Below, piece after piece: positions 21,471 through 32,976 of a stretch of DNA of 64,000 bases (the first letter of the stretch is position 1; each line of letters begins with the position of its first letter). A program made the translations under genes and the position numbers. The stretch lies in the NCBI GenBank assembly GCA_022575985.1, contig JAKSXM010000263.1, positions 11,016,001 to 11,080,000 of the forward strand, in the 5' to 3' direction. The notes below the pieces were generated by a model. It was not told the DNA's origin. It saw only the letters and a list, made by a program, of their open reading frames with translations, and searched no databases. Source of the DNA: Anagrus nilaparvatae. Taxonomy: Eukaryota > Arthropoda > Insecta > Hymenoptera > Mymaridae.

Positions 21471-23138
21471 GAATCATAGTAATTTTGTTAATTTTGACTG
21501 TAGCCAGCCAATCAGAGAGCAGCCTGCCAGCCGTCAGACACTCCCCGATTCCCCTTTCTTAAACGTATTAACATATAGTATAATACGTCGCGTCGCTCAT
21601 GTTATTCCTAAGTTCTGCCAACTATACAAAGTAATGAAAATAAGCGCACGATTTTTAAATGCAGCCAAGAATCTTTTTTTTAGATTTTAATTTAAAATAA
21701 TAAAATTTAATGTTTTAACATTTCAAAATATAAATTTACTTGTTTCTGATAATCTTTTTTTTTTTTTTAATTTTTTATAAATATCAGCTTTATAAATTTG
21801 CTTATTTCATATAAAAAAATTTTGTCACAAAGGAAGGAATATCTATAATGAAATTTGATTTGAAATGAAACTAAGTGACAATTGAAACTAAGTGATAATT
21901 AAAGTTAATATTAAAGGAATGAAGAAAAATTAGATAGGTATGTATAAATAAATAATTATAATTTAAACATTCTTAAGATTGATTTTGGTTATAAGAATGA
22001 CTTTATTGGATTATGAAACATATATATATAAATGTTTAAATAATATGTATGTTTTTTTTACATGTTTATTGTTACACATAAAATAAGGATGCTATTATTA
22101 TATATATTTAATATTACTAAATAGGTAAAAGAAATAGTAAAATGATATAGGTAAAAGAAATATATATAAAGATGAATAAAAAAATACCCATTATATATAT
22201 ATGTTTTCTGTTTCTCTTCTTCGTATTACATCTAAGTGTTAAACAAAAACAAAAGGAGATTTATAAAAAAAATAGTATTTTTATTATTTTATAGTTAAAA
22301 AATAAAGTGATTTTGTGAACATTAAAAACAATTTAAAAGACTGAAGAGAGAAAGAGATTATTACTCCGGTGCTGTGCTGTAAAAATAAATAAGTTATTAA
22401 AATTACAGTCTGTGCGCTTGTGAGTTTAAAAAAATTTTAATGTGGTGAAAATAAATTCTCTACCTTTAAATAATTATAATAAAAACTTATAAAGAATTAA
22501 TAATAATAATATTAATCAGCTTCAGGCTACTGACGATAATTTTTTTAATGACAACAAAGCTTTTTTAAAACTTTTTTTATCGCAATGTTGTTATTAATGT
22601 ACTGTCAAGGCTGCTCTGTGACTTGTACATAGAATCCAATCATTCACAATTTCAAATTAACGTTAAAGCAAGAACTTTTTGAACTACAAGTTATTACACA
22701 TTTTATTTACTTTTTAATTTTTAATTATTATTATTCAATATATATATATTTTCTTTTTAGCTAATAATTTTTAACATTTTTTTTGTCTATAAGTATATAA
22801 TCATTAAGAGATTAAAATTTTTGATATAAAAAGTAAAATATTAGAAAGTGCATTTTTTTATCATACAGCACATGATAAAAAACCATAGCTAAAAGTGTAC
22901 AAATACAAAAAATTTTTGTATCGTGCAAAAATGAGATTTTTATTATTTTTAAGTATTTCATTTAAAAACTGCTTTAAATTTAAATAAAAAATTTAGCACA
23001 TTTTTCAGATAGTAACATTTTGTCCAGTTTTTAAATATAAGATTGTTAATTTAATATTAAACTTATTTAGACTATCAGTTCTAAATTACAGCAACATTTA
23101 AAAAATTAAAAAAAATTATAAAATTACATTCATGTATT
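21471..23138. repeat. Left terminal inverted repeat of the giant element
   Basis: The outer ~640 bp (21471-22115) matches 53515-54156 inverted at high identity, including a GC-rich terminal part with gtagccagccaatcagag. The repeat then resumes at about 22800-23138 against 53170-53510 inverted (for example tttttcagatagtaa and ttttgtccagttttt). Between them lies an unmatched stretch of about 665 bp. Confidence 0.88.
22130..22795. other. Sequence present only in the left terminal repeat
   Basis: This stretch has no counterpart in the right repeat, so it is an insertion here or a deletion there. It is AT-rich with a 'ctccggtgctgtgctgt' patch near 22364-22380. No ORF or terminal repeats are obvious. 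Confidence 0.6.
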
Positions 23139-23199
23139 AATATACACATACAGCACAAAACGTTTCAGAAACGTTGTTATGGCTGTATGTGTATTCATA
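23138..23199. terminator. Strong hairpin in the minus gene 3' flank, next to the left TIR
   Basis: tacacatacagc pairs with gctgtatgtgta (12 bp), with an inner stem aacgtttc/gaaacgtt. It begins about 30 nt past the minus-gene stop codon (23227) and ends where the inverted repeat match ends. A role in 3'-end formation is inferred; the fold itself is seen. Confidence 0.45.
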
Positions 23200-23226
23200 A
23201 AACTCTAATTAGTTACTACATAAATT

Positions 23227-26200
23227 TTAAATATCTAGCAATTTCACAGGTATAATTGGTCTACTGCGAGTTGTTCTAGACTTAATAGTTATATAATTTG
23301 ATTCATCATCTGCTACACAATTCTTGACTTTGGTAACTTTTATTTTTGAAGATTCTTCTGTATCTTCTGACGTAATTTTATTTCTTTTTAAAGTGTTCTA
23401 AAAAAAACATACGTATTTAATATATTTATCTATTCTAATGTAGGCAAATTGAAAATTTTATAGATATTTCGGTAATTACTTTATTTGTTTTACTTAAAAC
23501 CATTTTTTGGGATACTGAACTGTCAATTGTTAGTTGCTCTTCATTATTATCAGCCAACATATTTTCTTTAGATAATGAACTGTTAATTATAAAATGTTCA
23601 TCTTCAGCTGTTTCACATACATGAGTATCAATGTCAAAGGTTTCGTTGCTAGGTGTATCATTTTTTTTATTTAATAATATACTAGCAGAATCTAATTCGA
23701 AATTTTCTGCAAAGAATAATTATTAAAATTACATTTTATATTGAAATACATAAAGTAAAGGCAATTTGAACTTTATATTTAGGTTTTACCTGTCTCTTTA
23801 CAAGAAAGTAAAGATTTTCTTGAGCTTTCATCAGATTTTAAGCCTGTTTTTTGAATAGGATTATTCAATTTCAATGGATCTGCTGTTTCTGTAAAAAGCA
23901 TTTCTTTCAGTATTATTAAATTATCTTTTACATATTCTTGGACAGTGTTGTACTTGTAATTAAAAAAATCATTCTCTGGATCTTCATCATCGCTATCTAC
24001 AATATTTGTAATTAAGTTTTTCTTATATGTTATGTCTTCAATGACAGGGTTCAAATCAACTAAAAAATATACAATTTATACATAATTTTTCATATAAATA
24101 AGCGGGTTATAAGTAATTATATGTATCAGAATTATATTCGTAAGTATAATGTATAAAATATATTTATAATATTTTAATACTAGTGTGCAAATTTTTTTAA
24201 AAATTGGATGAAATTGGATGCCATTTACCACAAAAATGAGATCCCCAAAATGGTAGCTCATTCAAATACTTCTAAGTGCTGCCATCAAGCTTTAGAGCCC
24301 ATATATTTACTGTCAGTCCTTAGAAGTTGAAAGAGCAAAAATATAGGGGATATCATTATTTTGATACAAGCTTAGTAATTTTACCTGGAAAAAATTTAAT
24401 TCTCGTTTAAGAAAGTTAATTTGACATTTTTTTCTAAACCTTTTCGCGGAGAAGCTGTATTTTGAAAACTAATCTTTAAGAAAATTTAATTTTTGCAAAA
24501 AAATTTATAATAATTTTATTAAATTTTGAAATCAAGGTTGCATTACGTTCTAATATAATTGTTTATATTAATACAATTTGTATTTTGAATAAGATTAATT
24601 GTTATATTCAAATAATACGCTACCAACTAGCTACCACTAAATGAGGAGTGGTATCAGTTACTGTAAATTTATTATTTTGTTTAAGGGAAATGACGAGGTA
24701 AAATTTAAATTTTTCGTTCAGATAATATTATTATCTTTTATGAATTAAGTTTAATACGTTTACCTAAGTCACAAAGTTCCAAAATGTTATTATTATTTTT
24801 GTAAATAGCCATCTGTTTTAAAAATTTTTCCTCTGACCAAGGAGGTACTGAATCCACACCTTTCCATGCATCCTTTACTTTTGCATCTAGCAGTTCATTA
24901 CGGTTTTCTTTGAAGGTCCGTTTTTTTTTTATCAGCTGCTGGTTAGACGTGATATTTATACGATTCATCTCATCTGAAAACAAATCAAAATACCATGTAC
25001 ATATTATTTTTCGGCATTACAGTTGGCAAACATACGAAGGCAGGCATTGAGTATTATTAAATGCAATATTTTGGTTACTTACTAAGCAATTTATAAGTGT
25101 TTGGATAGCTCGTGATTTTGCTATTAATATACATTTCATAAAAATACCAGTAGTCATTCGTTCTTTGGATCATGTTGAAGACGCTGAAAACATTTGGTGA
25201 AATTTCTTCCATCCAATACTTTTTGAATTTTGCTAAAAATCTTTTCCATTTTTTATCATTTTCGGAATTTTCAGATACTTTATTTTCAATGATTTTCAAA
25301 CCACCTTCTATTTTATTTGCTGGCAAAAGGGCAAGATTCATGAACATTTTTACAATAATGTACGTTGGTTTTGAATAATCATCATCAACTTCTTGTGTCG
25401 CACCTCTAGGAATTATACCAAACTCTTTGGCTAACTCCACGATCTCCTGTATATAAAAAAGAAACAAACTATTAATTTTTTAATAATAAATTCAACAAAA
25501 AAGAGGAGATTGTTTTGTACTGCGAGTAAAAAAAGATTGATATCTCCGTGTTAATCTCATAAATTATTATACTTTCGTATAAATTTTATGATAATTATAA
25601 TTAGTAAATAATTGGATTAAAAATAAAAGTAAAGATTATAGTAAAGATACTTTTTTTAATTGTACTGATATATAAATTTAAAAAAAAGATAAACAATAAA
25701 ATACTACAGGTGACAATACACAATTTGACGCATACTTACTTTTCCATAATGGAATAAGCTACCGTAAACTTTAATATCATCAAAAGAATTTTTTAAAGAA
25801 TCGTGAAGCGGCGGATAATAGCTTGTTACTGCAAGTTTTGGTTTAAATGATGGAATTATTTTTTGGTAATGACTCCATAGGCACTGAAATGATTTGGTCG
25901 TTAATTTTGACATTATACTCCAACTTAGTATCGTCACCTATATATTAAACAGAAAAATACTATAGCATTTTTTACATAAATATAGGGTAATTTCATGGTT
26001 ATTTAATACGATCAGCAGGATTAGTCATCAAATAATTTTTTTCTTCTTTCATTCAAAAGCATGTGATAAAATTAAATGATCCCCATTTTGAATCCTATTT
26101 TACGAAATGTGCATCCTTTACTCGGAAAATTCAAATTTGTGGCTAAAAGTTTATTTTTTTTTCAGAAATATTTCTGACAAGTTTTTTTTCTCAAACGTCA

Positions 26201-29200
26201 CACATCAAACAAATGAAATTTTATCTCATAAACGGGTGTCAAGATATTTTTTAATAAGAAAATTAATATTTATAAATGTTGGACTTGTACATAATAATTA
26301 ATATTATAATATGTATGAGTATTTCTTTTAAAATATTCAGAGGCAATATAAACAGAATTATAAACAAAATTTATACAAGAAACTTATAAACAAAATTTTT
26401 GGTTACTTTGTATCAAAAAAAAGCAACGAAAAACCCTTGAGCACTTCATAAAGGCCTCGACAAATAAGTTAAAAATGTTGATTTTTATACCTAAGGCACC
26501 CGGTTTTATCAAATTTCTCATTTTTTATTCTATCAAAAGGCAAGATAATTCCAAAATCCAAATTACAAATGTTAAATTACCCGATAACAAAAAACTAAAA
26601 ATTTTAGTTTCGGATAAAAAATAGTCGAGGTATCGTAAAATATATAATTTCTTTACTAGCGGGCAATAATGACATATTTTAATTTTCAGAGGCCGTAAAA
26701 ATTGACCTTTATAAATAAAAAATACATTCATAAACTCATTTAGAAATATTTATTATTACCAAATACGATTACAGGAACTCGGCGCTATGCGCCTCGTACT
26801 TTTAAACCTCCGCATTTGGCAAAATAAATATTTCTACGAGCCGGTTAAGAATGTACTTTTACATAAATTGATAATAAAAAAGACACTGTTTTTTAAGATT
26901 ACTAATAATTTTTTTTAAATTCCTTATCCATTAAAATATTCAAGAAAAAAAAATAAGACGTTATTTCAGTTTTTTAGTAGAAAATTGCTAAAAGTGGTGA
27001 GAAAATAAATGAGTATAAAAGAGTTGTCGATCCAAAAATGCAATTTTTTTTTTGAAATTTGAATGACCAAAGAAAAAATGTAGGAATTTACAAAATAATC
27101 ATATGTTTTCAATAAAAATTAACAAGTAATTCATTCTTCAAGTTACAAAAACAATGTTTTTAGTATTAAAAAAAATTTAAGCTTTTTTTTTATTACAAAA
27201 TTTTGTTAAATCTTAATCTCTGTCCCGGGTAATTGTTTTCTCTAAATGAAATGTAATTTTTTCTAAATTATAATTTTCTGTTTTTTTTTCTATAATTGAA
27301 TATAAAATAAGACATTTAAAAAAACCGAATGGCTGAGGCATAAAAAATCAGCAGTTTTCACTTAAAAATGCCAAAATATAAAATAATGTACTAATATTTG
27401 TAGGGAAAAAAATATTTTATTACAACATAAAAACATAGCATCTACCAATACTCCCGGTTCTACTTGAAAATATAAAGAGTCCTATCGTTGCAGTATAAAA
27501 CTGTAAAATAATATACAAGCAAAGTAAATAATAATAATATAGGTGAATATTCAAATCAGTTATTTATTAAACAAATGAAATAAAGTTGTATTTTACCGAA
27601 TGTGAAGGGAAGTGCCGAGGGACTGTGATCGCATTTTGTTAAATATATACTTATTTCACAACTTTTATTTATAATTTTATTTAAAAAGTTCAATATAGCT
27701 GTTTTCCCGTGCGTAAATCTAGTAAAACATACTTAAAACGCATGCTGTGAAATAAAATGTATTTACGTTCCATATTCATGACCAATAATCAACTTAAAAA
27801 TATTTATACTCAAAATTACTACTCAAATATATATTATTATCTAAAATTCTTATCTATCTATTCCTTGATTTAAAGCAGCACTTTCAGCGTTAACAACTTT
27901 TTACTTTTTTAAAATGTTTTAATTTTGAATTATATAAAAATTTATTTTCTTTTATCGTGAGTGCTTATTTTAAAGGTAATAAGTTCCCAAAGACCTAATA
28001 ATCTGATAGTCAGGGAATAATCCTAAAGTACCTTAAAGGAAACTCTTTTGGAGCATATGCAAGCGTTCTGGTTAAAAAATATACTATTTGATATAATTTA
28101 AATTTTAAAATCTCGAAAACATGAAAACAGTTTGTAAAACTTAAAGTTTTGCGAAAAATGGAGTAATGAGAGGCTAAAAATTTTGCTAAATACCTATTTT
28201 TCTTTGTACTTTTGATTACGGGTATTTTCGAGTCAATTTTAAGATATGACTAGAGAACTAAGTTTACTTTAGAATATCTAATCATATAATAATTTTTAAA
28301 ATTAAACCTTGTTAAATTTGTTTATCATTAGCGTCAAAATTCCTTCAATGCCATCAATATTAGGCTTTACATTTCGATAAAGATCAATAAAAATTTCCTC
28401 AACTCCATCTAATTCTCTTATTAAATTTTTGTCATACAAAATTAAATGATGACATTTTTCCGATGATTTTTCTAGATGCGGGAATATTTCTACTTCATTT
28501 TGAGTACACTTAAATTTTAGTCGATCTCCATCTTTACACAAAGCATTTTAAAATGCTGGTATATTCGTAAACTTTTCTTTGACTCCACCGTACATCTGGT
28601 CCTTCTTTCTATTTGATGGCTTTGAGTGATTTGTTCCGATGCTTTTTGTTTTTCTATAAACCATAAATTATTTTATCATACTATATTACTTTTCATGAAA
28701 TTTTTTTACATTATATACAACATGAATATTTAAATAAAGGTTAAAAAAATTTTTTTGGATATATTGAGTACTACATACTTTTGTTTTAATACATTTTATG
28801 CACAAGCGTAATCAAGTGAAAAATTCATTATGAGCCGTGCTTAAATTGAAGAGCTGCTTTGGTTGAAAATTTTTACCAATTGGTGTAAAATTAAACCAAT
28901 TGGTTGAATTTTCAACCAAAAGCTACAATACAAAATAAAAATGATGTTATTATAATACAGAGCAAAAAAATGATTTCTGCATCCATTAAAAGTGAATTAA
29001 TTTTATAATAGATTATATAATAAGTGACTTTTTATGTATTATTACCGGCTAAATATAAAAAAAAAATTTTAAATAAATATCTACATACAATATCTGAAAC
29101 TTTACTTAAATTAACAACTATATACCTATACAATCATAATCATGTTTTTTTTTACGGATGTATATACTTTTTTTTTTTTTAATTAAAAAACAATGTACTC

Positions 29201-32119
29201 TGCTGACTGGAGCAAAAATTTTAAATTTCTCTTTTAAAAATTAATTTTTGTAAAGCATACACCAAGAATCTTACATGTAGGTATAGTTTAAATTTAAAAA
29301 ATTATGGATTCAAATTTAATTAAGTAACCTTTTTAATTAGTCATTCCTCAGCTTCTGAACCAAATGAATAATGTATAAAAAATCACAGTTATGTAATATC
29401 TTATAAAATTAATTCACTTTTAATAGATGCAGAGATCATTTTTTTTACTCTGTATATTAATATTACATCATTTTTATTTTGTATTTTAACTTTTGTTTGA
29501 CTTTTAAACCGTTATGGATGAAAATTCAACCAATTGGTTGTAAATTCATGATGAATATTTAACGAAAGCAGCTCGATCGTGTAGAAATTTTAGTTTACTA
29601 GAAACCGTTGTCCTTTCTTAAAATTTCCAAATTTTTACAGTATAAATTTATCTTACATTTTCACTTCTTCTATCTTACTTTTTACTGTAAATTTGGTCTT
29701 CAGACATTGATTTTTTTATTTAGAATGAAAAGGGTATTATTAAATATTTCTTCAAATATTTGTACGCAATGTAGGATTATATTTAAAAAAAAAAAAACAG
29801 AAAATTTATTATATCTATTATTTTTAAAGAAAATTTAAGAAAATTTATTACATTTTTGTTAAAACGTTTAAGTCTAACCAAGGTTTTCGTCAAGTAGGAA
29901 ATATATAGGTTTCAGGGTTTCGCAAATCTATTGTAAACAGCATGGAAAAGTCGATCCCTATATATTTTCCGTGATTAAATGCATATACTTATCAACAAAA
30001 TTAACACTAACGTCTGTTGCATTAAAAACCATACATTTTTTCAAGGTGAATAATTAATTTTTTTTTATCGCATTGGAACTATAAAATATATAATATAATA
30101 TTTTTAAATATTTAAATCAAGGTTTATATTTACTCATTGAACATATTCTCTTGCGTAGATAACGGTGTAGATTGATTCTTGTCAATTTTTTTTTTTTTTC
30201 TTTTAATCTCGTGATCCTTCTTATCGCATATATGATCAGGTGGATCTTGGCCAATACGAAAACTGCCATCTTCATTAAAATAGATTTTAAAGTAGCATTT
30301 TACCTTATATTTAATACAGCTCCACCTGAAAAAAATCAATCGTCTTTTTAATTATCAACCTAATTTATATCAAAAGATGAAATTGCCTTTTAAAAAAATG
30401 TCTGCAAAATATATAATTTCATTATGCCAAAATAAATCAAACATTGAAGTGGATACAAATTTTCTTTTTAAAACAATTTATTTTTATAAATTAATAAAAA
30501 TTGATCTATCAATTAAATAATTATTTTTAAAAGTTTAAATATAAAATTAGGAAAATTGTAGGTTATGCGTATTTGTTTGAAATAAAAAAATCGATATTTA
30601 CACATCTCCGTAAAATAGAATTTACAAACAATATTTTTAAATACATTTTTGGATTACATAAAATCAATGAATAATAAAATTAATAAAGTATATTAATAAA
30701 ATATATGAATAAAGTAAATTAATAAAGTATTCTATAAGTTATGAGTTTTATGAAAAAAAAGAAAAAAAAATTTTTTTAAATACCAAGATGTATTTATTTA
30801 TCAATCATGCCCTGTTAAAATAACAACGCGATAAATTTGAAATTTTTAACTAAATTTACGAAACAATTGTCAAAAATATAGTAAATATATGAATTTCCTT
30901 CGTAGATTAAAAATTTTTAGGCATTATTGGAAGTTTTTAAAATTGTATAATTTTTTGAGAATGATGTTATGATAATGTTATAAAAAATATAATCTACTTC
31001 ATAAAAAAAAAAAATGATAAAAATTGTGTAAATCATATATACTTGTGAAGTTATTTAAAGCCATTTCAATGACTCATTGCCCTATAAGAACTTTAAATAA
31101 TTTTAAAAAACTTCTTTTATATAGGAAATTTGAAGAAAGTGACCTTTAATCATCTTTTTTTTGCATTTATTGCATAAAACAAAAAAAAGGTCTATAGAAA
31201 TGAAAAGTTTATAAATCAGGTGTGAAGTAATTTCGAAAATTTCATACTAAAATAAGGGTGTGTCATAATACCAACCGCACCATAATACCCGCGTCTCCCC
31301 TAAGTTTTAAGTTATAAAAATACAAAATTATAAAATTTAATTTTATTGGCGCATTTATTTTTACTTTGCATTTTGTTACTTAAATTTTCAAATTATAAAA
31401 GTACAGTTTATCAGAGCAATTTTTTTTTTGTTTTTTTACGCATTCTTTTTTAGACACTATTATAATATATTCATTGCAGTTTGTTTCAAGCTATTGGGTT
31501 TAATATATATTAATTTTTCTTTGTCTTTTATTATATAAAATAATAAATTATAGCATATGTGTCTGAAAGTTATCCAAACGTTTATGAATTGAATTTTACG
31601 TGAAAAAATATTAATATTGTTATAGGTGAAATTTTGATTTTTTGGCATATATTTTTTTCTGAAAAATTTCCGCATAAAAAAAACAATATTTTTTTTCTTC
31701 CGAGACCTAATACTTAATTTTTTTTCTATGGAATTACTGATATCTAGAATTATTGTTTTTACTAGATAAGACCATTTAGAATATTCTGCTTAGTGCCAAT
31801 TACTTGGCAGCATTTTTTAAAAACAATTTTACGGTTTTTATTTTAATAAAGCTTTATATTGATTAAGTAACTTTAGGATAGAGATCTTTCAAATTATTAT
31901 TTGCAAAAGAAAAATATACATTAATTAAATTTACTTTAATTAAAATTAATAATTTAATGGAAAAAAATTACAAAATAGTGAAATGTATACTTACATCATT
32001 TTTTTCTTATCGTGGGAATGAAATCTGTAATCCTTATACCACAAATTACCATCTATAAAAGTCGGTATTCTTTTTTGTCTTTCAAATAGACTGTTTTGAT
32101 CAACAAGATCTTGAGACAT
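23227..32119 (-). CDS. MULE/FLYWCH-like transposase paralogue with lost active site, 9 exons, one premature stop
   Basis: Exons on the minus strand: 32119-31995, 30325-30134, 28653-28308, 25937-25740, 25446-25083, 24973-24764, 24059-23790, 23706-23480, 23397-23227. They total 2103 nt (701 codons), every join keeps frame and uses GT-AG. An in-frame TAA at 28550-28548 (codon 141) is the only break. The N-terminal FLYWCH-like finger has W43, C45, C52, H73 and C75. Exon 3 keeps a first Asp (D196). Exon 4 aligns residue for residue with the plus gene (WSIMSKLTTKS), but SDFE has become TSYY and GCVFHFCQ has become GSLFHYGK. Exon 5 has RTND where the plus gene has TTNN, and the catalytic Glu is a Tyr. 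A Ser/Asp/Glu-rich tail (exons 7-9) extends about 200 residues. A regulator or DNA-binding partner is possible; recent pseudogenisation is the alternative. Confidence 0.75.
25938..28307. other. Minus-gene intron 3, no further gene seen
   Basis: AT-rich sequence between exons 3 and 4 of the minus gene. Apart from the hairpin at 26742-26835 I see no coding or repeat structure. A GC-richer patch at 27600-27635 is unassigned. Confidence 0.4.
26742..26835. repeat. Hairpin repeat in minus-gene intron 3
   Basis: agaaatatttatt...accaaat pairs with atttgg...aataaatatttct around a slightly GC-richer loop (gaactcggcgctatgcgcctcg). It looks like a short foldback insertion. Confidence 0.5.
28848..29578. 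mobile_element. MITE of about 730 bp with inverted ends, in minus-gene intron 2
   Basis: The left side (gagctgctttggttgaaaa, aaccaattggttgaatttt, atccattaaaagtgaattaa) reappears inverted on the right (ttaattcacttttaatagat, attcaaccaattggttgtaa, cgaaagcagctc). Arms are about 150 bp, separated by AT-rich filler. No ORF. Confidence 0.7.
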
Positions 32120-32976
32120 ATTTTTTTATAACCAATTTTTTTAACAAAAAAATAAAAAATTCTTTAACAGTACTAGCATAACTCACAAAATTTCTGTTAC
32201 AAACACAAATTATTTACACTTTGAAAATTATTTTTGTTTTTCAATAAAAAATAATGTTGATTTTCATATGCCCTTGAAGTCACTTCCTAATTAACCGTGT
32301 GTAATCAATATAAATATATCCCAAGACTGCACGCATGTAAAATAGAATAAAAATTAACGCAAATAAAACAGTGGTTCAATAAAAAAAATGCTGCCTTTAA
32401 AACTTTGCTTTTAATAACTTAGAGGTTAGCAGGATTCTAACGCCACGCGTGGTCAAAATGTTAGCTAATATCTTTTATTACGATACATGTAAACATTCAC
32501 AAACGACCCGCCATATTGGGAGTTTTTCGTACACTAGCGACAAAAATGTCAAAATCTGGTAAATCCTGCTAATATATATTGAGTAAGCGCGCGCTAACAC
32601 ATGTATCGAACGCGGTAACACATATATCGATATGAAAGCTCAAATCTGCGAATGCGCACGCAGTTTATTAAACCACCCCGCGATTAAACTAAGAAGAAAA
32701 AAAATTAAGGAAATGTAGAGTTTTCATGCAGATTTATTACAGATCGGTATACTTGTGCATCGTTATTTTTATTAATAGTATAACACATTATTTTTCGAAA
32801 ATTGAAAATACTGCCGGTTTTTTTTTATAAGATATCAAAGTGTCGAATTTTTCGTTTCTTTACGAATTAGAAAATATAAACCGCGATGTGATATTAAACA
32901 AATATTTGAATGTCATCAAGAAAAGTTAATAAAATCGTTTTGACTAGCCATTATATTTTGCAAGTGATTTCAAAAA
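32120..32976. promoter_or_regulatory. Bidirectional promoter region between the divergent transposase genes
   Basis: The two ATGs (minus at 32119, plus at 32977) are 857 bp apart. A segment at about 32440-32690 is distinctly CpG-rich for this window (acgccacgcgtgg, agcgcgcgctaac, gaacgcggtaac, gaatgcgcacgcag, accccgcgatt). Short repeated strings such as 'acacatgtatcgaacgcgg' and 'acacatatatcgata' lie side by side near 32598-32630 and could be binding sites. Promoter function is inferred from position and composition. Confidence 0.55.
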
